Of a DNA stretch of 64,000 nt, positions 34,070-43,768 are shown one piece after another. A program made the translations under genes and the position numbers. The stretch is from Minicystis rosea. GTDB lineage: Bacteria > Myxococcota_A > Polyangia > Polyangiales > Polyangiaceae. The notes under the pieces were generated by a model. It worked only from the letters and a program-made list of their open reading frames with translations. It did not search any database and was not told the DNA's origin. The stretch lies in the NCBI GenBank assembly GCA_001931535.1, contig CP016211.1:5811573-5875572 (forward strand), given 5' to 3'. Numbering within the stretch: the first letter of the stretch is position 1; each line of letters begins with the position of its first letter.

Positions 34070-36589
34070 CTACGTCGCTCGCGACCGCTCCACGAACCGC
34101 ACCAACGCGAGCACGCGAAGCGCATGCGGCGCCGTCTCGGCTTCGTCCTCTTGCAGATGGACCTCGGCGATCATCCGCGCGGAGAAGCGCGTGTACATCG
34201 GCAGCTTCTTGGCCACGGCCTCGGGCGCGTAGAGCACGAGCGGCGCGTCGTCGCTGCTGCGAGGCCCGCCGTCGTCGCGCTCGCGGAGCAGGAGCCGGAG
34301 GTGCTTTTCGCCGAGCACCTCGCGCCGCTGGAAGCAGCGCTCCTCGCGCAGCGCGCGGCTCACGTGGGCGTCGAGCAGATCCAGGGAGAGCTTCTTCTCT
34401 TTGGCGAACGCCTCGCGAATGCGGGTCGAGAGCGCCCGCGCCGTGGCGCGCACGCTCGACGTCCCGCGGTTCTTGAGGAAGCGCTGCGCCGTCTCGATCG
34501 ACGCTTCGAGCTCGCGATCGTCGCTCGTCACGAGCGGCGTCGCGGCCGCGATGCTCGCTTCGAGGTGCGCCATCTCGTCGAACGGCGTCTCCACCTCACC
34601 CGAGACGAGCACGATCGGAGGCACGAGCTTGCCGTCGGCGCGAATCGCTCCGTCCAACGCAGCGCTCACGCCGCGGGCATCGGTCGCCTTCGCGCGCGCC
34701 GCGATCTCGAAGACCTCGCGCCGATCTTCGACGAGCATCGGATCCGCCTCGGCGGCCGGATCGTCGAGCTCGCGATCGAGCGGCGCCGATTCGAGCGCCG
34801 CGAGCAGCGGCTTCCATCGAGGCACGCGCCGGATGCGGGGCACCGCCGCCTCGTCGAACCACACGAGCCGCAGCGCACCATTCGCCGCGACCGAGGCCGG
34901 CTCGATCTCCGCCGACGCGACGGCCCGCAGCCCCGACACGCTCGGCCGCGCCGCAGTGCCGCCCGCCGCCGCATTCGATACGGCCGCCACGCCGCGCGTC
35001 GCGATCTCACGCAGATCGAGCGACGATCCCGGACGATCGGGCGAAGGCGCGAACGCCGAAGATGCCATCGGCGCCATCGCCGGCGGCGCGATCGGTGCCA
35101 TGGCAGGCGGAGGCGCAATCGGCGCCATTGCAGGAGGCGGCGCGATCGCAGCAGGAGGCGCGATCGGTGCCATCGCAGGAGGCGCTGCCATCGCAGGAGG
35201 CGGCGCGATCGCGGCCGGTGGCGCGAAGGGAGGCGGCGGCGCAGCAGCGGGAGGCGCAGCGCCGTCGGGCGAGGCCGCGGGGATCGATCGCAGCCAGCCC
35301 ACGCCGCTGCTCGTCGGGGCGCGCGGTGCCGTCGACATCACGGGCGCGGTCATGCCCGGCGGAGGCGGCGGAGGCTTGGGCGGCTCGGGCCGAAGGCTCG
35401 GCGGCGCAGCCCCTTCCTTCGGCGCCTGCGCTTCCGCCGGCCGGAGCCCACGAAGCGCATCGCTGGAGGGCGACGACGACTCCCCTTCTTTCGACGCCAG
35501 CCACGCCGGCCACACCTGCGGCGAGATCACCGGCAACGTCGCGGCGCGCGGAGGCTGCGGCGGCGCCATGCGCGGCGGAGCCTGCTTCTCACGCACCTCT
35601 GCAGCGCGCGCCTCGGACCGCGCGGGCGGCCGGCTCGCGACCTCCATCCCCACCACCACGCGTCCTTCTTGATCGCGATCGTCGAGCGCCAGATGCCCGC
35701 GCCACGTGAGCGTACAGATCGCGCGATCGGTGTCGATCCACAGCGTATCGCACGTCATCGGCAGCCCCACGGCGGGCGCGCGCGGTCGCTCGACGATCGC
35801 GCGCGGCTCCCATCCCGCGAGGCTCGCCACGAGCCGCTCGTGATCCGGATGCAGGTTTTCGAGGACGATCTGCTCGTGCGGCCGCAGCTCGTCGAGTTGT
35901 TGGTCCGCGGGCGCCGACATGAAGAAGCGTTGATCGAGCCACTCGGGAACCGGGTCCGTCGCGAGCGCCGCCTGTGACCACGCGCCCGCCTGTGCGCCGA
36001 GCCGATCACGCCGCGCCGGCCAATCCACCGCGATCGGCGCGAACCCGATCGGCTCGATGACATCGCTCGGGCGCATTACGTTGAGCCCCGGCGGCTCCAG
36101 GTTGGGCAACGGCGCGCCGCCGCTCATCGCGCGCGGCACGCCCACCGGGTTCGCCGTGCCGGGCCCGCCCGCCGCGCGCTCGTAGCGCAGCGCCATGCGC
36201 CGGAACGGCAGCGAAGGGCGCAGCGATCCATCCGGCAAGAAGGTCCGATCCCCATGCACCACGATCGACTTGTCGACCTTGCCCACGACGAGCCGCGCCG
36301 TGAGCTTCGTCACCGGCTCGCCCCGCGGCGCGAACGCATTGCCGACGAGCATCACCTCCGGCGCCGGCTTGAAGGGCACGAGATCGCTCGGCGAATAGAG
36401 GCTCCGCCGCGGATCGTCGTCCCAGTGGTTCTCGTGCTCGTTCGGATCTTCCTGCTCCTCGGCGAGCGCGCACGTGCCGGCCGCGAGGCGGTACGTCGCC
36501 TTGGCGATCACCGTCACGGCCCACTGCCCCCGCTGCGCCTGCCAGCGCAACGACGTGACCCGCAGCGGAGAGTTGGAGACCACCTTCAT
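34070..36589 (-). CDS. DUF2169-domain protein with long Ala/Pro/Met repeat region (T6SS associated)
   Basis: 839 residues from ATG 36589 (MKVVSNSPLRV, the usual DUF2169 start); a further ATG 10 codons up is less likely. Residues 1-320 are the DUF2169 domain (WAVTVIAKATYRL, DDDPRRSLYSPSDLVPFKPAPEV in shorter blocks, CTLTWRGHLAL near the end), a family linked to PAAR/DUF4150 proteins in T6SS loci. Residues about 440-508 are a low-complexity array of APPPAMAPI-type units, then follows a second globular region of about 280 residues with a Lys/Arg-rich helix (IREAFAKEKKLSLDLLDAHV). It likely assists PAAR-linked effector loading or export; the exact role is unknown. Confidence 0.8.
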   Translation of the reverse strand: MKVVSNSPLRVTSLRWQAQRGQWAVTVIAKATYRLAAGTCALAEEQEDPNEHENHWDDDPRRSLYSPSDLVPFKPAPEVMLVGNAFAPRGEPVTKLTARLVVGKVDKSIVVHGDRTFLPDGSLRPSLPFRRMALRYERAAGGPGTANPVGVPRAMSGGAPLPNLEPPGLNVMRPSDVIEPIGFAPIAVDWPARRDRLGAQAGAWSQAALATDPVPEWLDQRFFMSAPADQQLDELRPHEQIVLENLHPDHERLVASLAGWEPRAIVERPRAPAVGLPMTCDTLWIDTDRAICTLTWRGHLALDDRDQEGRVVVGMEVASRPPARSEARAAEVREKQAPPRMAPPQPPRAATLPVISPQVWPAWLASKEGESSSPSSDALRGLRPAEAQAPKEGAAPPSLRPEPPKPPPPPPGMTAPVMSTAPRAPTSSGVGWLRSIPAASPDGAAPPAAAPPPPFAPPAAIAPPPAMAAPPAMAPIAPPAAIAPPPAMAPIAPPPAMAPIAPPAMAPMASSAFAPSPDRPGSSLDLREIATRGVAAVSNAAAGGTAARPSVSGLRAVASAEIEPASVAANGALRLVWFDEAAVPRIRRVPRWKPLLAALESAPLDRELDDPAAEADPMLVEDRREVFEIAARAKATDARGVSAALDGAIRADGKLVPPIVLVSGEVETPFDEMAHLEASIAAATPLVTSDDRELEASIETAQRFLKNRGTSSVRATARALSTRIREAFAKEKKLSLDLLDAHVSRALREERCFQRREVLGEKHLRLLLRERDDGGPRSSDDAPLVLYAPEAVAKKLPMYTRFSARMIAEVHLQEDEAETAPHALRVLALVRFVERSRAT

Positions 36590-36940
36590 GCGCGATCGAG
36601 CCTCCGAAAACGTGCACAACGGAGCATCGAGCGATGCTAATCGGGGCGCGAAAACCGCCGCAAGCCCCGTCGTCGCTCACCGCACGGGCACCCATCGACG
36701 AGCCTCGACGCAGCTCTCACGGCGAGCCGCTCCCTCGTTCGCCGTTCATCTCGGCAAGCACCGAGCCTCGAGCTCTCGGCGCTTCACCTCGGCGCGCCAA
36801 CACCGATCTCTCGCGTCTCTTGCGCCTCGCGTTGCAATCGCCCCCGACCCGATCGGACGCTCACGAGAAGCGCCTTCGCCCGCTCGGAAGGATCGGCACA
36901 CGACGCTCCCCAAACGCAGCTTTCTCGCGAAAGCCTGCGT
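36590..36940. other. 351-bp intergenic stretch upstream of the DUF2169 gene
   Basis: No coding region. It must contain the DUF2169 promoter (minus strand) and the 3' end of the phosphodiesterase transcript. It includes a degenerate repeat copy at 36811-36839 related to the inverted repeat near 21.8 kb. Confidence 0.5.
36811..36839. repeat. Degenerate copy of the right arm of the 21.8-kb intergenic repeat
   Basis: The sequence CGCGTCTCTTGCGCCTCGCG, then TTGCAATC, matches GGCGTCTCTTGCGCCTTGGCG plus TTGAAATC at 21857-21886 with a few changes. Only one arm is present, so it is probably a relic of the same intergenic repeat family. Confidence 0.5.
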
Positions 36941-37708
36941 TCAGAGCACGAAGTGATCGCCGATCTGGAGCACTTGCAAATTCAGCCCTGGGAGCGCGGC
37001 GCACTCGCGCTCGACCTCGGACTGGAACGCCGGCTTGATGTGGTAGAGCAGCGTCGGCAGATCGCGCGGGGCTTTGTACTTCGCCATGTCCTGCGCCAGG
37101 GTCTGCGGCGTGTGGTGCCCGCTCACCGTCGCGAGGCGCTGCTCGCGGTTCGGGAAGCTCACCTCCATCAAGAGCGCGCGCAGATCGGGCTGGGCGTTGA
37201 GCACTTCCCACATTCGGTTCGTCGGGCCGGTGTCACCGCTGTAGCCGATGGCACCGTCGCGCCCTTCGATGATGAAGGACGAAGCCTCGATGGTGTGATC
37301 GACGAGCACCGCGCGCACCGTCTTGCCCGCGAGCTCCATGGGCTTCTCGGGGCTGAGCTCGACGTACTCGATGGTGTTGCCGGAGCCCGCGGGGATCTGC
37401 GAGAAATCCGGCCACAGCACGTTGTTGAAGAAGTGGCGGCGCAGCGTCTCCAAGGTGGCCGCGGTGCCGGCCACGATGAGCGGCGGCGCGCGCATCTGAC
37501 AACGGTTGTCCGCGAGCGTCGCGAGATCGCGCACGTGATCGAGGTGCGCGTGGCTCACGAGGCAGGTCGTGAGGCGAACCTGGGCGTCGAGCTCCATCCC
37601 GCTCGTCAGCGAGCCGGCGTCGATGGCCAGCGTGTCGTCGATGACGAACGCGCAGGTGCGGTGCCGAGGCGTCTCTCCGCCGTGACAGCCGATGACCCGG
37701 AGCTCCAC
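36941..37708 (-). CDS. Class II cyclic-nucleotide phosphodiesterase-like metallo-beta-lactamase-fold protein
   Basis: 255 residues from GTG 37708, 8 bp after the stop of the CRP-like gene. The metal-binding motif is SHAHLDHV (H53-x-H-L-D-H58), the HxHLDH form characteristic of class II 3',5'-cyclic nucleotide phosphodiesterases. Further ligands: Asp in YSGDTGPTN, His in SGHHTP and LLYHIKP near the end. Mass and layout fit the ~255-aa bacterial group. Together with the cyclic-nucleotide-binding regulator encoded just before it, this suggests one unit that both senses and degrades cAMP or cGMP. Substrate specificity cannot be read from sequence. Confidence 0.8.
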   Translation of the reverse strand: MELRVIGCHGGETPRHRTCAFVIDDTLAIDAGSLTSGMELDAQVRLTTCLVSHAHLDHVRDLATLADNRCQMRAPPLIVAGTAATLETLRRHFFNNVLWPDFSQIPAGSGNTIEYVELSPEKPMELAGKTVRAVLVDHTIEASSFIIEGRDGAIGYSGDTGPTNRMWEVLNAQPDLRALLMEVSFPNREQRLATVSGHHTPQTLAQDMAKYKAPRDLPTLLYHIKPAFQSEVERECAALPGLNLQVLQIGDHFVL

Positions 37709-37716
37709 GGTGCCGC

Positions 37717-38364
37717 TCAGCCCTCCCCGCTGAACTTCTGCGGCATTTCGAGGAACTCGAGGAAGTCTTGCAGGCGGTCCACGTCCGCGACGAGCAGCGA
37801 GCCCTCTTCTTCGGTCACCAAGCGGAGCCGGCGCAGCCGCGCCATCACGTCGCGCGACACCTCGATGCCGACGCCGACCTCGCGCGCGATGTCCTCCGCG
37901 GTGATGCGCACGCGAATGCCGTCGTCCGTCGGCTCGCCGAACGCGTCGGCGTGACGGGCCAGCGCGAGCATCACCCGCGCCTTCGGATCCTTGTGCATGA
38001 GGATCTCGACCAACGTGTCCGCCGAGTCGAGCCGCTTCGCCAGCTTCTTGATGAGCCGCAGCGCGATCTCCGCGTTGCGCGCCACCATCGACTCGAGCGT
38101 CTTGGCCTCGATCACGAGGCAGCGCGTCGGCTCCGTCACGGTCGCCGTCGCCGTGCGCGGCTTGCCGTTCAAGATCGCCATCTCGCCGAGGAACTCGCCC
38201 GGACCGAGCACCGCGAGCACCTTGTCCTCGCCGGCCACGGCCTTCGAAATCCGCACGGCGCCGGACTGGATGACGAACATCACATCGCCGGACTCGCCCT
38301 CGTGAAAGAGCACGTCGCCCGGCTGATACTCGCGACCAAATCGGGCGAAGAGCGGATCGGACAT
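37717..38364 (-). CDS. CRP/FNR-type cyclic-nucleotide-binding transcription regulator
   Basis: 215 residues. The cyclic-nucleotide-binding domain (about residues 10-125) contains GDVLFHEGESGDVMFVIQSG and the phosphate-binding cassette GEFLGEMAILNGKPRTATAT, with the Glu and Arg that contact cNMP. A connecting helix (NAEIALRLIKKLAKRL) is followed by a winged HTH (ITAEDIAREVGVGIEVSRDVMARLRRLRLV), somewhat divergent from classical CRP. The downstream phosphodiesterase gene begins 8 bp later. The DNA targets are unknown; no CRP-like box (TGTGA-N6-TCACA) was seen just upstream. Confidence 0.88.
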   Translation of the reverse strand: MSDPLFARFGREYQPGDVLFHEGESGDVMFVIQSGAVRISKAVAGEDKVLAVLGPGEFLGEMAILNGKPRTATATVTEPTRCLVIEAKTLESMVARNAEIALRLIKKLAKRLDSADTLVEILMHKDPKARVMLALARHADAFGEPTDDGIRVRITAEDIAREVGVGIEVSRDVMARLRRLRLVTEEEGSLLVADVDRLQDFLEFLEMPQKFSGEG

Positions 38365-38510
38365 CGCATGTTGATGCTAGCGCCCCTCCCCACGAGCCCC
38401 AAACAAAACCGCGAGGGATCGTCGGCGAGCTTCCCGCTCCATGCGCTCGGAGCGCTGCTCGTGCGCGCCGTGCTCGCCGGCCGCGGCCTCGCGCGCGAGC
38501 GAACAAAAGC

Positions 38511-38542
38511 CGAGAGGCCCGGGTCGTGACCCGAGCCTCTCG
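38511..38542 (-). terminator. Intrinsic terminator of groESL
   Basis: CGAGAGGCCCGGGTC pairs with GACCCGAGCCTCTCG (15-bp stem, one mismatch, 2-nt apical loop or wider). On the minus strand the stem is followed by GCTTTTGTTC. It lies 72 bp after the groEL stop. Confidence 0.8.
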
Positions 38543-38613
38543 ATCCTGCGGCGTGTGATCCGGCTCGCCGTCGCGCAGCGGGAAGCCCGCCGCGCGCCGC
38601 GCGAGACCATCAA

Positions 38614-40299
<1,686 letters not shown>

Positions 40300-40332
40300 G
40301 GTTCTTTGATCCTTCCGGTTGTTCTCGGTGCG

Positions 40333-40632
40333 TCAGCTCGCCGCGGAGTCGGTCACCGCGAGCACGTCGTCCTCGCGGAGGAGGACGTGCTCCACGCCGT
40401 CGAGCTTGATCTCGGTGCCGCTGTACTTGCCGAAGAGCACCACGTCGCCGACCTTGATCTCGAGCGGCGTGACCTTCCCGTTCTTGAGGACCTTCCCGTT
40501 GCCGACGGCGACGACCTTGCCCTCGACCGGCTTCTCCTTCGCGGAGTCGGGGATGATGATCCCGCCCTTCGTCTGGGTCTCGCTCTCGAGACGCTTCACC
40601 ACGATGCGGTCCTGCAACGGCCTGATTTTCAT
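40333..40632 (-). CDS. groES: Co-chaperonin GroES (10-kDa)
   Basis: 99 residues from ATG 40632, starting MKIRPLQDRIVVKRLE, with the mobile loop region ETQTKGGIIIPDSA and the conserved KVGDVVLFGKYSGTEIK. The heptameric lid of the GroEL chamber. First gene of the groESL operon; the ribosome site GGGAGCG lies close upstream. Confidence 0.99.
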   Translation of the reverse strand: MKIRPLQDRIVVKRLESETQTKGGIIIPDSAKEKPVEGKVVAVGNGKVLKNGKVTPLEIKVGDVVLFGKYSGTEIKLDGVEHVLLREDDVLAVTDSAAS

Positions 40633-40754
40633 GTTCGCTCCCTCGTCTCGTTGACTCTCGTCCGCACCGGCCAGGGCTCTCGCAGCGCGGAGCCCTCCTT
40701 GAAGGAGCCCCCACTGCCTCACCGGGAGCCGCCCCCTGACGACCCGGCGGGCTT

Positions 40755-40781
40755 TTGGCACTCGCCCTGCTCGGTGGCTAA
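40755..40781. promoter_or_regulatory. CIRCE operator (HrcA-binding site)
   Basis: TTGGCACTC, nine bases, GGTGGCTAA. This matches the CIRCE consensus TTAGCACTC-N9-GAGTGCTAA at 15 of 18 arm positions. It lies about 123 bp upstream of groES, just downstream of the predicted promoter, as expected for repression by HrcA. No hrcA gene is in the window. Confidence 0.85.
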
Positions 40782-40791
40782 ACCGGCGCGC

Positions 40792-40819
40792 AAGGTAAAC
40801 CAGGAGGAGCGGTCGTCAA
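40792..40819 (-). promoter_or_regulatory. Probable sigma-70-type promoter of groESL
   Basis: On the minus strand, -35 TTGACG (40814-40819), a 16-bp spacer, and -10 TACCTT (40792-40797). Transcription would begin near 40785, immediately before the CIRCE element. The remainder of the 405-bp gap up to the tRNA at 41038 holds no other recognised feature. Confidence 0.6.
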
Positions 40820-41037
40820 GTGCGGAACCACGAGAAGGAATGCCGCACTTTCACGCAAGCCGCCGAAGTGGACGAGTGCCAGGAGGCGCCCCTCCCCTCC
40901 CCCTGTTCCTCTTGAAGCAAGGTGAAGTCTGACCGGACGCATTTTTCGGTTTGACTTGTCCGGCATTGCGGGTAGTCTCTCGCGCCCTGGTTGCCGCGGC
41001 GGTCGAAACAACCGAATCGGTTTCCACTTGATTTCAT

Positions 41038-41108
41038 TGGGAGATCGTCTAATGGCAGGACGCAAGGTTCTGGCCCTTGCTATCGGGGTTCGAATCCCTG
41101 TCTCCCAG
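41038..41108 (+). tRNA. tRNA-Gln (anticodon CTG)
   Basis: Cloverleaf fits fully: acceptor TGGGAGA/TCTCCCA, D arm GTCTAATGGCAGGAC, anticodon stem CAAGG/CCTTG with loop TTCTGGC (anticodon CTG at 41070-41072), T arm with TTCGAAT loop, discriminator G. Only CC of the CCA end is encoded. Confidence 0.93.
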
Positions 41109-41175
41109 CCGGGTCCGCTCAGCCAGCTCGGACCCTCTTAGATTGAGCAGTACGCAGTACGTGAGAAAGCAGTAC

Positions 41176-41247
41176 GGTCCCATCGTCTAGCGGTTAGGAC
41201 GCCGGCCTCTCACGCCGGTAACGCGGGTTCAATTCCCGCTGGGATCG
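41176..41247 (+). tRNA. tRNA-Glu (anticodon CTC)
   Basis: Acceptor GGTCCCA/TGGGATC (one G-U), D arm GTCTAGCGGTTAGGAC, anticodon stem CCGGC/GCCGG with loop CCTCTCAC region giving CTC at 41209-41211, T arm GCGGGTTCAATTCCCGC, discriminator G. Lies 68 bp after tRNA-Gln on the same strand, probably co-transcribed. Confidence 0.93.
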
Positions 41248-41718
41248 CAGAGTCACCCAATAACATTGCAACAGGCGAGGTCCACATGACCTCGCCTGTT
41301 TGCTTTTGTCCCATTGGTCCCATTTTCCTCACGATTTCGTCGCTCCCCAGCGCAAGGGCTTTTTCCACGATTCCCTCGGTGGCCCACCCATCGAGGCCAA
41401 TCGCTCCCTGCCCCAAAATCAAAATCGTTGTCGCTCCGCGTTGGTCAGGCACCGAACCACGCAATGGCAACGGGCAGCACCCTTTGGGGTCTGCTCTCCA
41501 TCGCTCGCGGCCACCGTCGCCGGCACCGCTCGGGCACGAAGCACGGTGTCGGCTGCGGCTGGGGTTGCGAGCGCGCATTCGCCGCCCAGTCGGGCACGCG
41601 CCCACGCACAGCCGAGCAGCCGCGAGCGCCAGCGAGCGGACCCCACGACGCGCCCGTCGTCGCGAGCAACCGGAAGCATGCACTCGCAAGCCGCTCGATG
41701 GGCTCGAGCGGTGACGGC
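41248..41718. other. 471-bp non-coding, AT-richer stretch downstream of the tRNAs
   Basis: Begins with the terminator at 41270-41309. Between about 41310 and 41430 the base composition is noticeably less GC-biased than the surrounding genes, and no frame has normal codon bias. The remaining part to 41718 is GC-rich without a recognisable product. It could be a relic of DNA inserted beside the tRNA genes, but no integrase, attachment repeat or known remnant is visible. Confidence 0.45.
41270..41309 (+). terminator. Strong intrinsic terminator of the tRNA operon
   Basis: Perfect 13-bp stem AACAGGCGAGGTC/GACCTCGCCTGTT with a 5-nt loop (41270-41300), followed by TGCTTTTG. Starts 23 bp after tRNA-Glu. 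Confidence 0.88.
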
Positions 41719-42876
41719 TCAGGTACCGAGGGCGCGAAGGAAGTCTTCGATGAGCTCGTCCTTGGCCTCGATGCCGACGGAGACACGGACGAGCTCGTCT
41801 TGGATGCCGAGGGCGCGGCGCTCTTCAGGCGCGAGGCCAACGTGCGAGCTCTTCGAGGGCAGGATCACCAGCGTCTCCACGCCGCCCAGGCTCGGCGCCA
41901 CGAGCGGGATGGTGAGCCGCTGAAGGAAGGTCTCGGTGGCCGCGAGACCGCCTTTCGGCTCGAAGCTGAGCATGCCGCCGAAGCCGCGGAACAGGGACGC
42001 GGCGCGCGCGTGGCCCGGATGCGACGAGAGACCGGGGTAATGAACGCGGGCCACGGCCGGGCTCTCGGCGAGGGCGCGGGCGAGCGCGAGGGCGTTCTCG
42101 TTTTGCGCGGCGACGCGGAGGGCCAACGTCTTCATGCCGCGGTGGAGGAGCGCGCAGGTCTCGGGGTTGAGGCAGCCGCCGAAGTGATTGAGCCGATGCG
42201 TGATGGCATCGACGCGCGCGCGTGATCCCACGACGGCGCCGGCGACGAGATCGGAGTGACCGTTGAGGTACTTCGTGCAGCTGTGGAGCACGATGTCGAA
42301 GCCGTGCTCCACAGGCCGGAAATTGAAGGGGCTCGCGAAGGTGTTGTCGATGATGGAGACGAGGCCGTGCGCCTTGGCGAAGGCCGCGACGGCGGGGAGA
42401 TCGGCGACCTCCACCAGCGGGTTCGTGATGGTCTCGACGTAGACGGCGCGCGTGCCGGGGCGCAGCGCGGCGGCGAAGGTCGAGGGCTCCGCGGCGTCGA
42501 AGAGATCGACCTCGATGCCCAGATCGCGGAGCTCGCCCATGAGAAAGCCATGCGTGCCGCCGTAGAGGCCGCGCTGCGCGAGCAGGCGATCGCCCGGCTT
42601 CAAGAGGGTGAGCAGCGTCGTGCTGATGGCGGCCATGCCGCTCGCGGTGATGAGCGCGGCCTCGGCGCCCTCGAGCGCGGCGAGCTTCTCCTGCACCGCG
42701 ACGTGGTTGGGCGTGTTGTTGAGCCGGATGTAGCGGAGATCGTGGTAGCCGCCGGTGTCGCCGTACTCGAAGGTGGCCGATTGGAAGATCGGCATGGCCA
42801 CAGCGCCCTGGATGCGCGGGTGCGGCTCGCCCGCGTGGATCGCCTGCGTCTCGATGCGACGGTAGCTCTTCGCCAT
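41719..42876 (-). CDS. Cys/Met-metabolism PLP-dependent enzyme (cystathionine gamma-synthase/lyase family)
   Basis: 385 residues from ATG 42876; an ATG 12 codons upstream (42912) gives an Ala/Thr-rich extension that is probably not translated. Fold-type I PLP enzyme: ETQAIHAGEPHP start, Tyr in YIRLNNTPNHVAVQEKLAALEG, GGTHGFL region, Asp in IIDNTFASP and the Schiff-base Lys in SCTKYLNGHSD, LGGVETLVILPS and a normal C-terminus. Family members convert cystathionine, homocysteine or methionine. The residues visible do not decide between synthase, cystathionine gamma-lyase and methionine gamma-lyase. No SAM riboswitch was seen in the 158 bp upstream. Confidence 0.9.
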   Translation of the reverse strand: MAKSYRRIETQAIHAGEPHPRIQGAVAMPIFQSATFEYGDTGGYHDLRYIRLNNTPNHVAVQEKLAALEGAEAALITASGMAAISTTLLTLLKPGDRLLAQRGLYGGTHGFLMGELRDLGIEVDLFDAAEPSTFAAALRPGTRAVYVETITNPLVEVADLPAVAAFAKAHGLVSIIDNTFASPFNFRPVEHGFDIVLHSCTKYLNGHSDLVAGAVVGSRARVDAITHRLNHFGGCLNPETCALLHRGMKTLALRVAAQNENALALARALAESPAVARVHYPGLSSHPGHARAASLFRGFGGMLSFEPKGGLAATETFLQRLTIPLVAPSLGGVETLVILPSKSSHVGLAPEERRALGIQDELVRVSVGIEAKDELIEDFLRALGT

Positions 42877-43022
42877 GGGCGCCGTCGTGAGGCGGGCGGC
42901 GACGCGCGTCAATGCGGGCGAGCTCGACGACGTTTCGAGGACGACACTGCGACGAGCGGGCGGCGCCGGCGACGACGACGCGACCGAGGCAGGCGAGAGC
43001 GGCGGCGCGCGCGCGGATTGGC

Positions 43023-43028
43023 TATATC
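43023..43028 (+). promoter_or_regulatory. Possible -10 box next to the start codon (leaderless transcript)
   Basis: TATATC, 6 bp before the GTG at 43035, in otherwise GC-rich sequence. A transcript from this box would begin at or next to the start codon. The -35 region is not convincing. Confidence 0.35.
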
Positions 43029-43034
43029 GCAGAG

Positions 43035-43733
43035 GTGAACTTCGTCCTGCACCACTTCCTGGCGACGCGTGATTTGGGCGCGCCGATCGCGGGAGCCGGC
43101 GCGATGCTGCCCGATCTGTGGCGCATGGCCGATCGGCGCGTGCGGCCGAGCGCGACCGTGAGCCACGAAGGTGCGAGCGACGATGCGCTGGTGCTCGCCG
43201 GGGTCGCGCATCACGTCGCGGTCGATCGGTGGTTCCACGCGGATCCGGTCTTCACCGACGGTGAGCGCGAGGCCGCCGATGGTCTGCGCGCGTCGGCCAT
43301 CGCGGCGCCGCGCACGGTGCTCTTCGCCCACGTGCTCTGGGAGCTGTGCCTCGATGGGGCGTTGATCCAGCGCGTCGGCTTCGGCGCGATGTTGGGCTCG
43401 CTGCGCGCGGGCATCACGGCGCTCGCGAACGGCGCGGGAACGCGCGCGGCCACGCGGCACCATTTCGATCGCGTGGCCCGCAGCGCGGAGGAGCGCGCCG
43501 TGTTCGAGCGGCGCCTCGCGCGCATCCTCGACGCCATCGCCGAAGGGCCGTGGATCGAGGGCTACCAAACAGGAGAAGGGATCGCGGAGCGCGTCCAGGG
43601 CGTGCGCACGCGGCTCGGCCTCGCGCCCATGGATGCCGCGGATCTCACGCGTTTCGCGGAGGTCGCGCGCGGGCTCCTCGGGCGCGCGGACGCGGCGGTG
43701 GAGCGCGTTCTCAGCGACGCCAAAGCTGTGTAG
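43035..43733 (+). CDS. Unknown protein with resemblance to acyl-carrier-protein phosphodiesterase (AcpH/DUF479-like)
   Basis: 232 residues from GTG 43035 (MNFVLHHFLATRDLGAPIAG), chosen over an upstream ATG because the latter adds an Arg/Ala-rich segment. The pattern NFxxHxxxA...GxLLPD, HHVAVDRWFHADPVFTD and LWELCLDGALI resembles the metal-binding His/Asp layout of AcpH (MNFLAHLHLA, HMHRRIDVLTD, DHFLSRHW), which removes phosphopantetheine from acyl carrier protein. The match is partial and the protein is longer than AcpH, so function is uncertain. Divergent from the PLP enzyme gene, 35 bp before the kinase gene. Confidence 0.45.
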   Translation: MNFVLHHFLATRDLGAPIAGAGAMLPDLWRMADRRVRPSATVSHEGASDDALVLAGVAHHVAVDRWFHADPVFTDGEREAADGLRASAIAAPRTVLFAHVLWELCLDGALIQRVGFGAMLGSLRAGITALANGAGTRAATRHHFDRVARSAEERAVFERRLARILDAIAEGPWIEGYQTGEGIAERVQGVRTRLGLAPMDAADLTRFAEVARGLLGRADAAVERVLSDAKAV

Positions 43734-43768
43734 CATCGCGGCCACCGACGCGCGGAAGCGATCGAGTC

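Noticed and set aside
30771..36589. A full T6SS structural cluster
   Set aside because: Only accessory genes (PAAR, adaptor, DUF2169) occur; no TssB/C, Hcp, VgrG or TssM-type genes are present in the window.
41210..41689. Minus-strand frame through tRNA-Glu and its flank
   Set aside because: It overlaps a functional tRNA and the terminator, and shows no family or codon bias.
42877..43034. SAM or S-box riboswitch upstream of the Cys/Met PLP gene
   Set aside because: None of the conserved core motifs are visible in the 158-bp gap.
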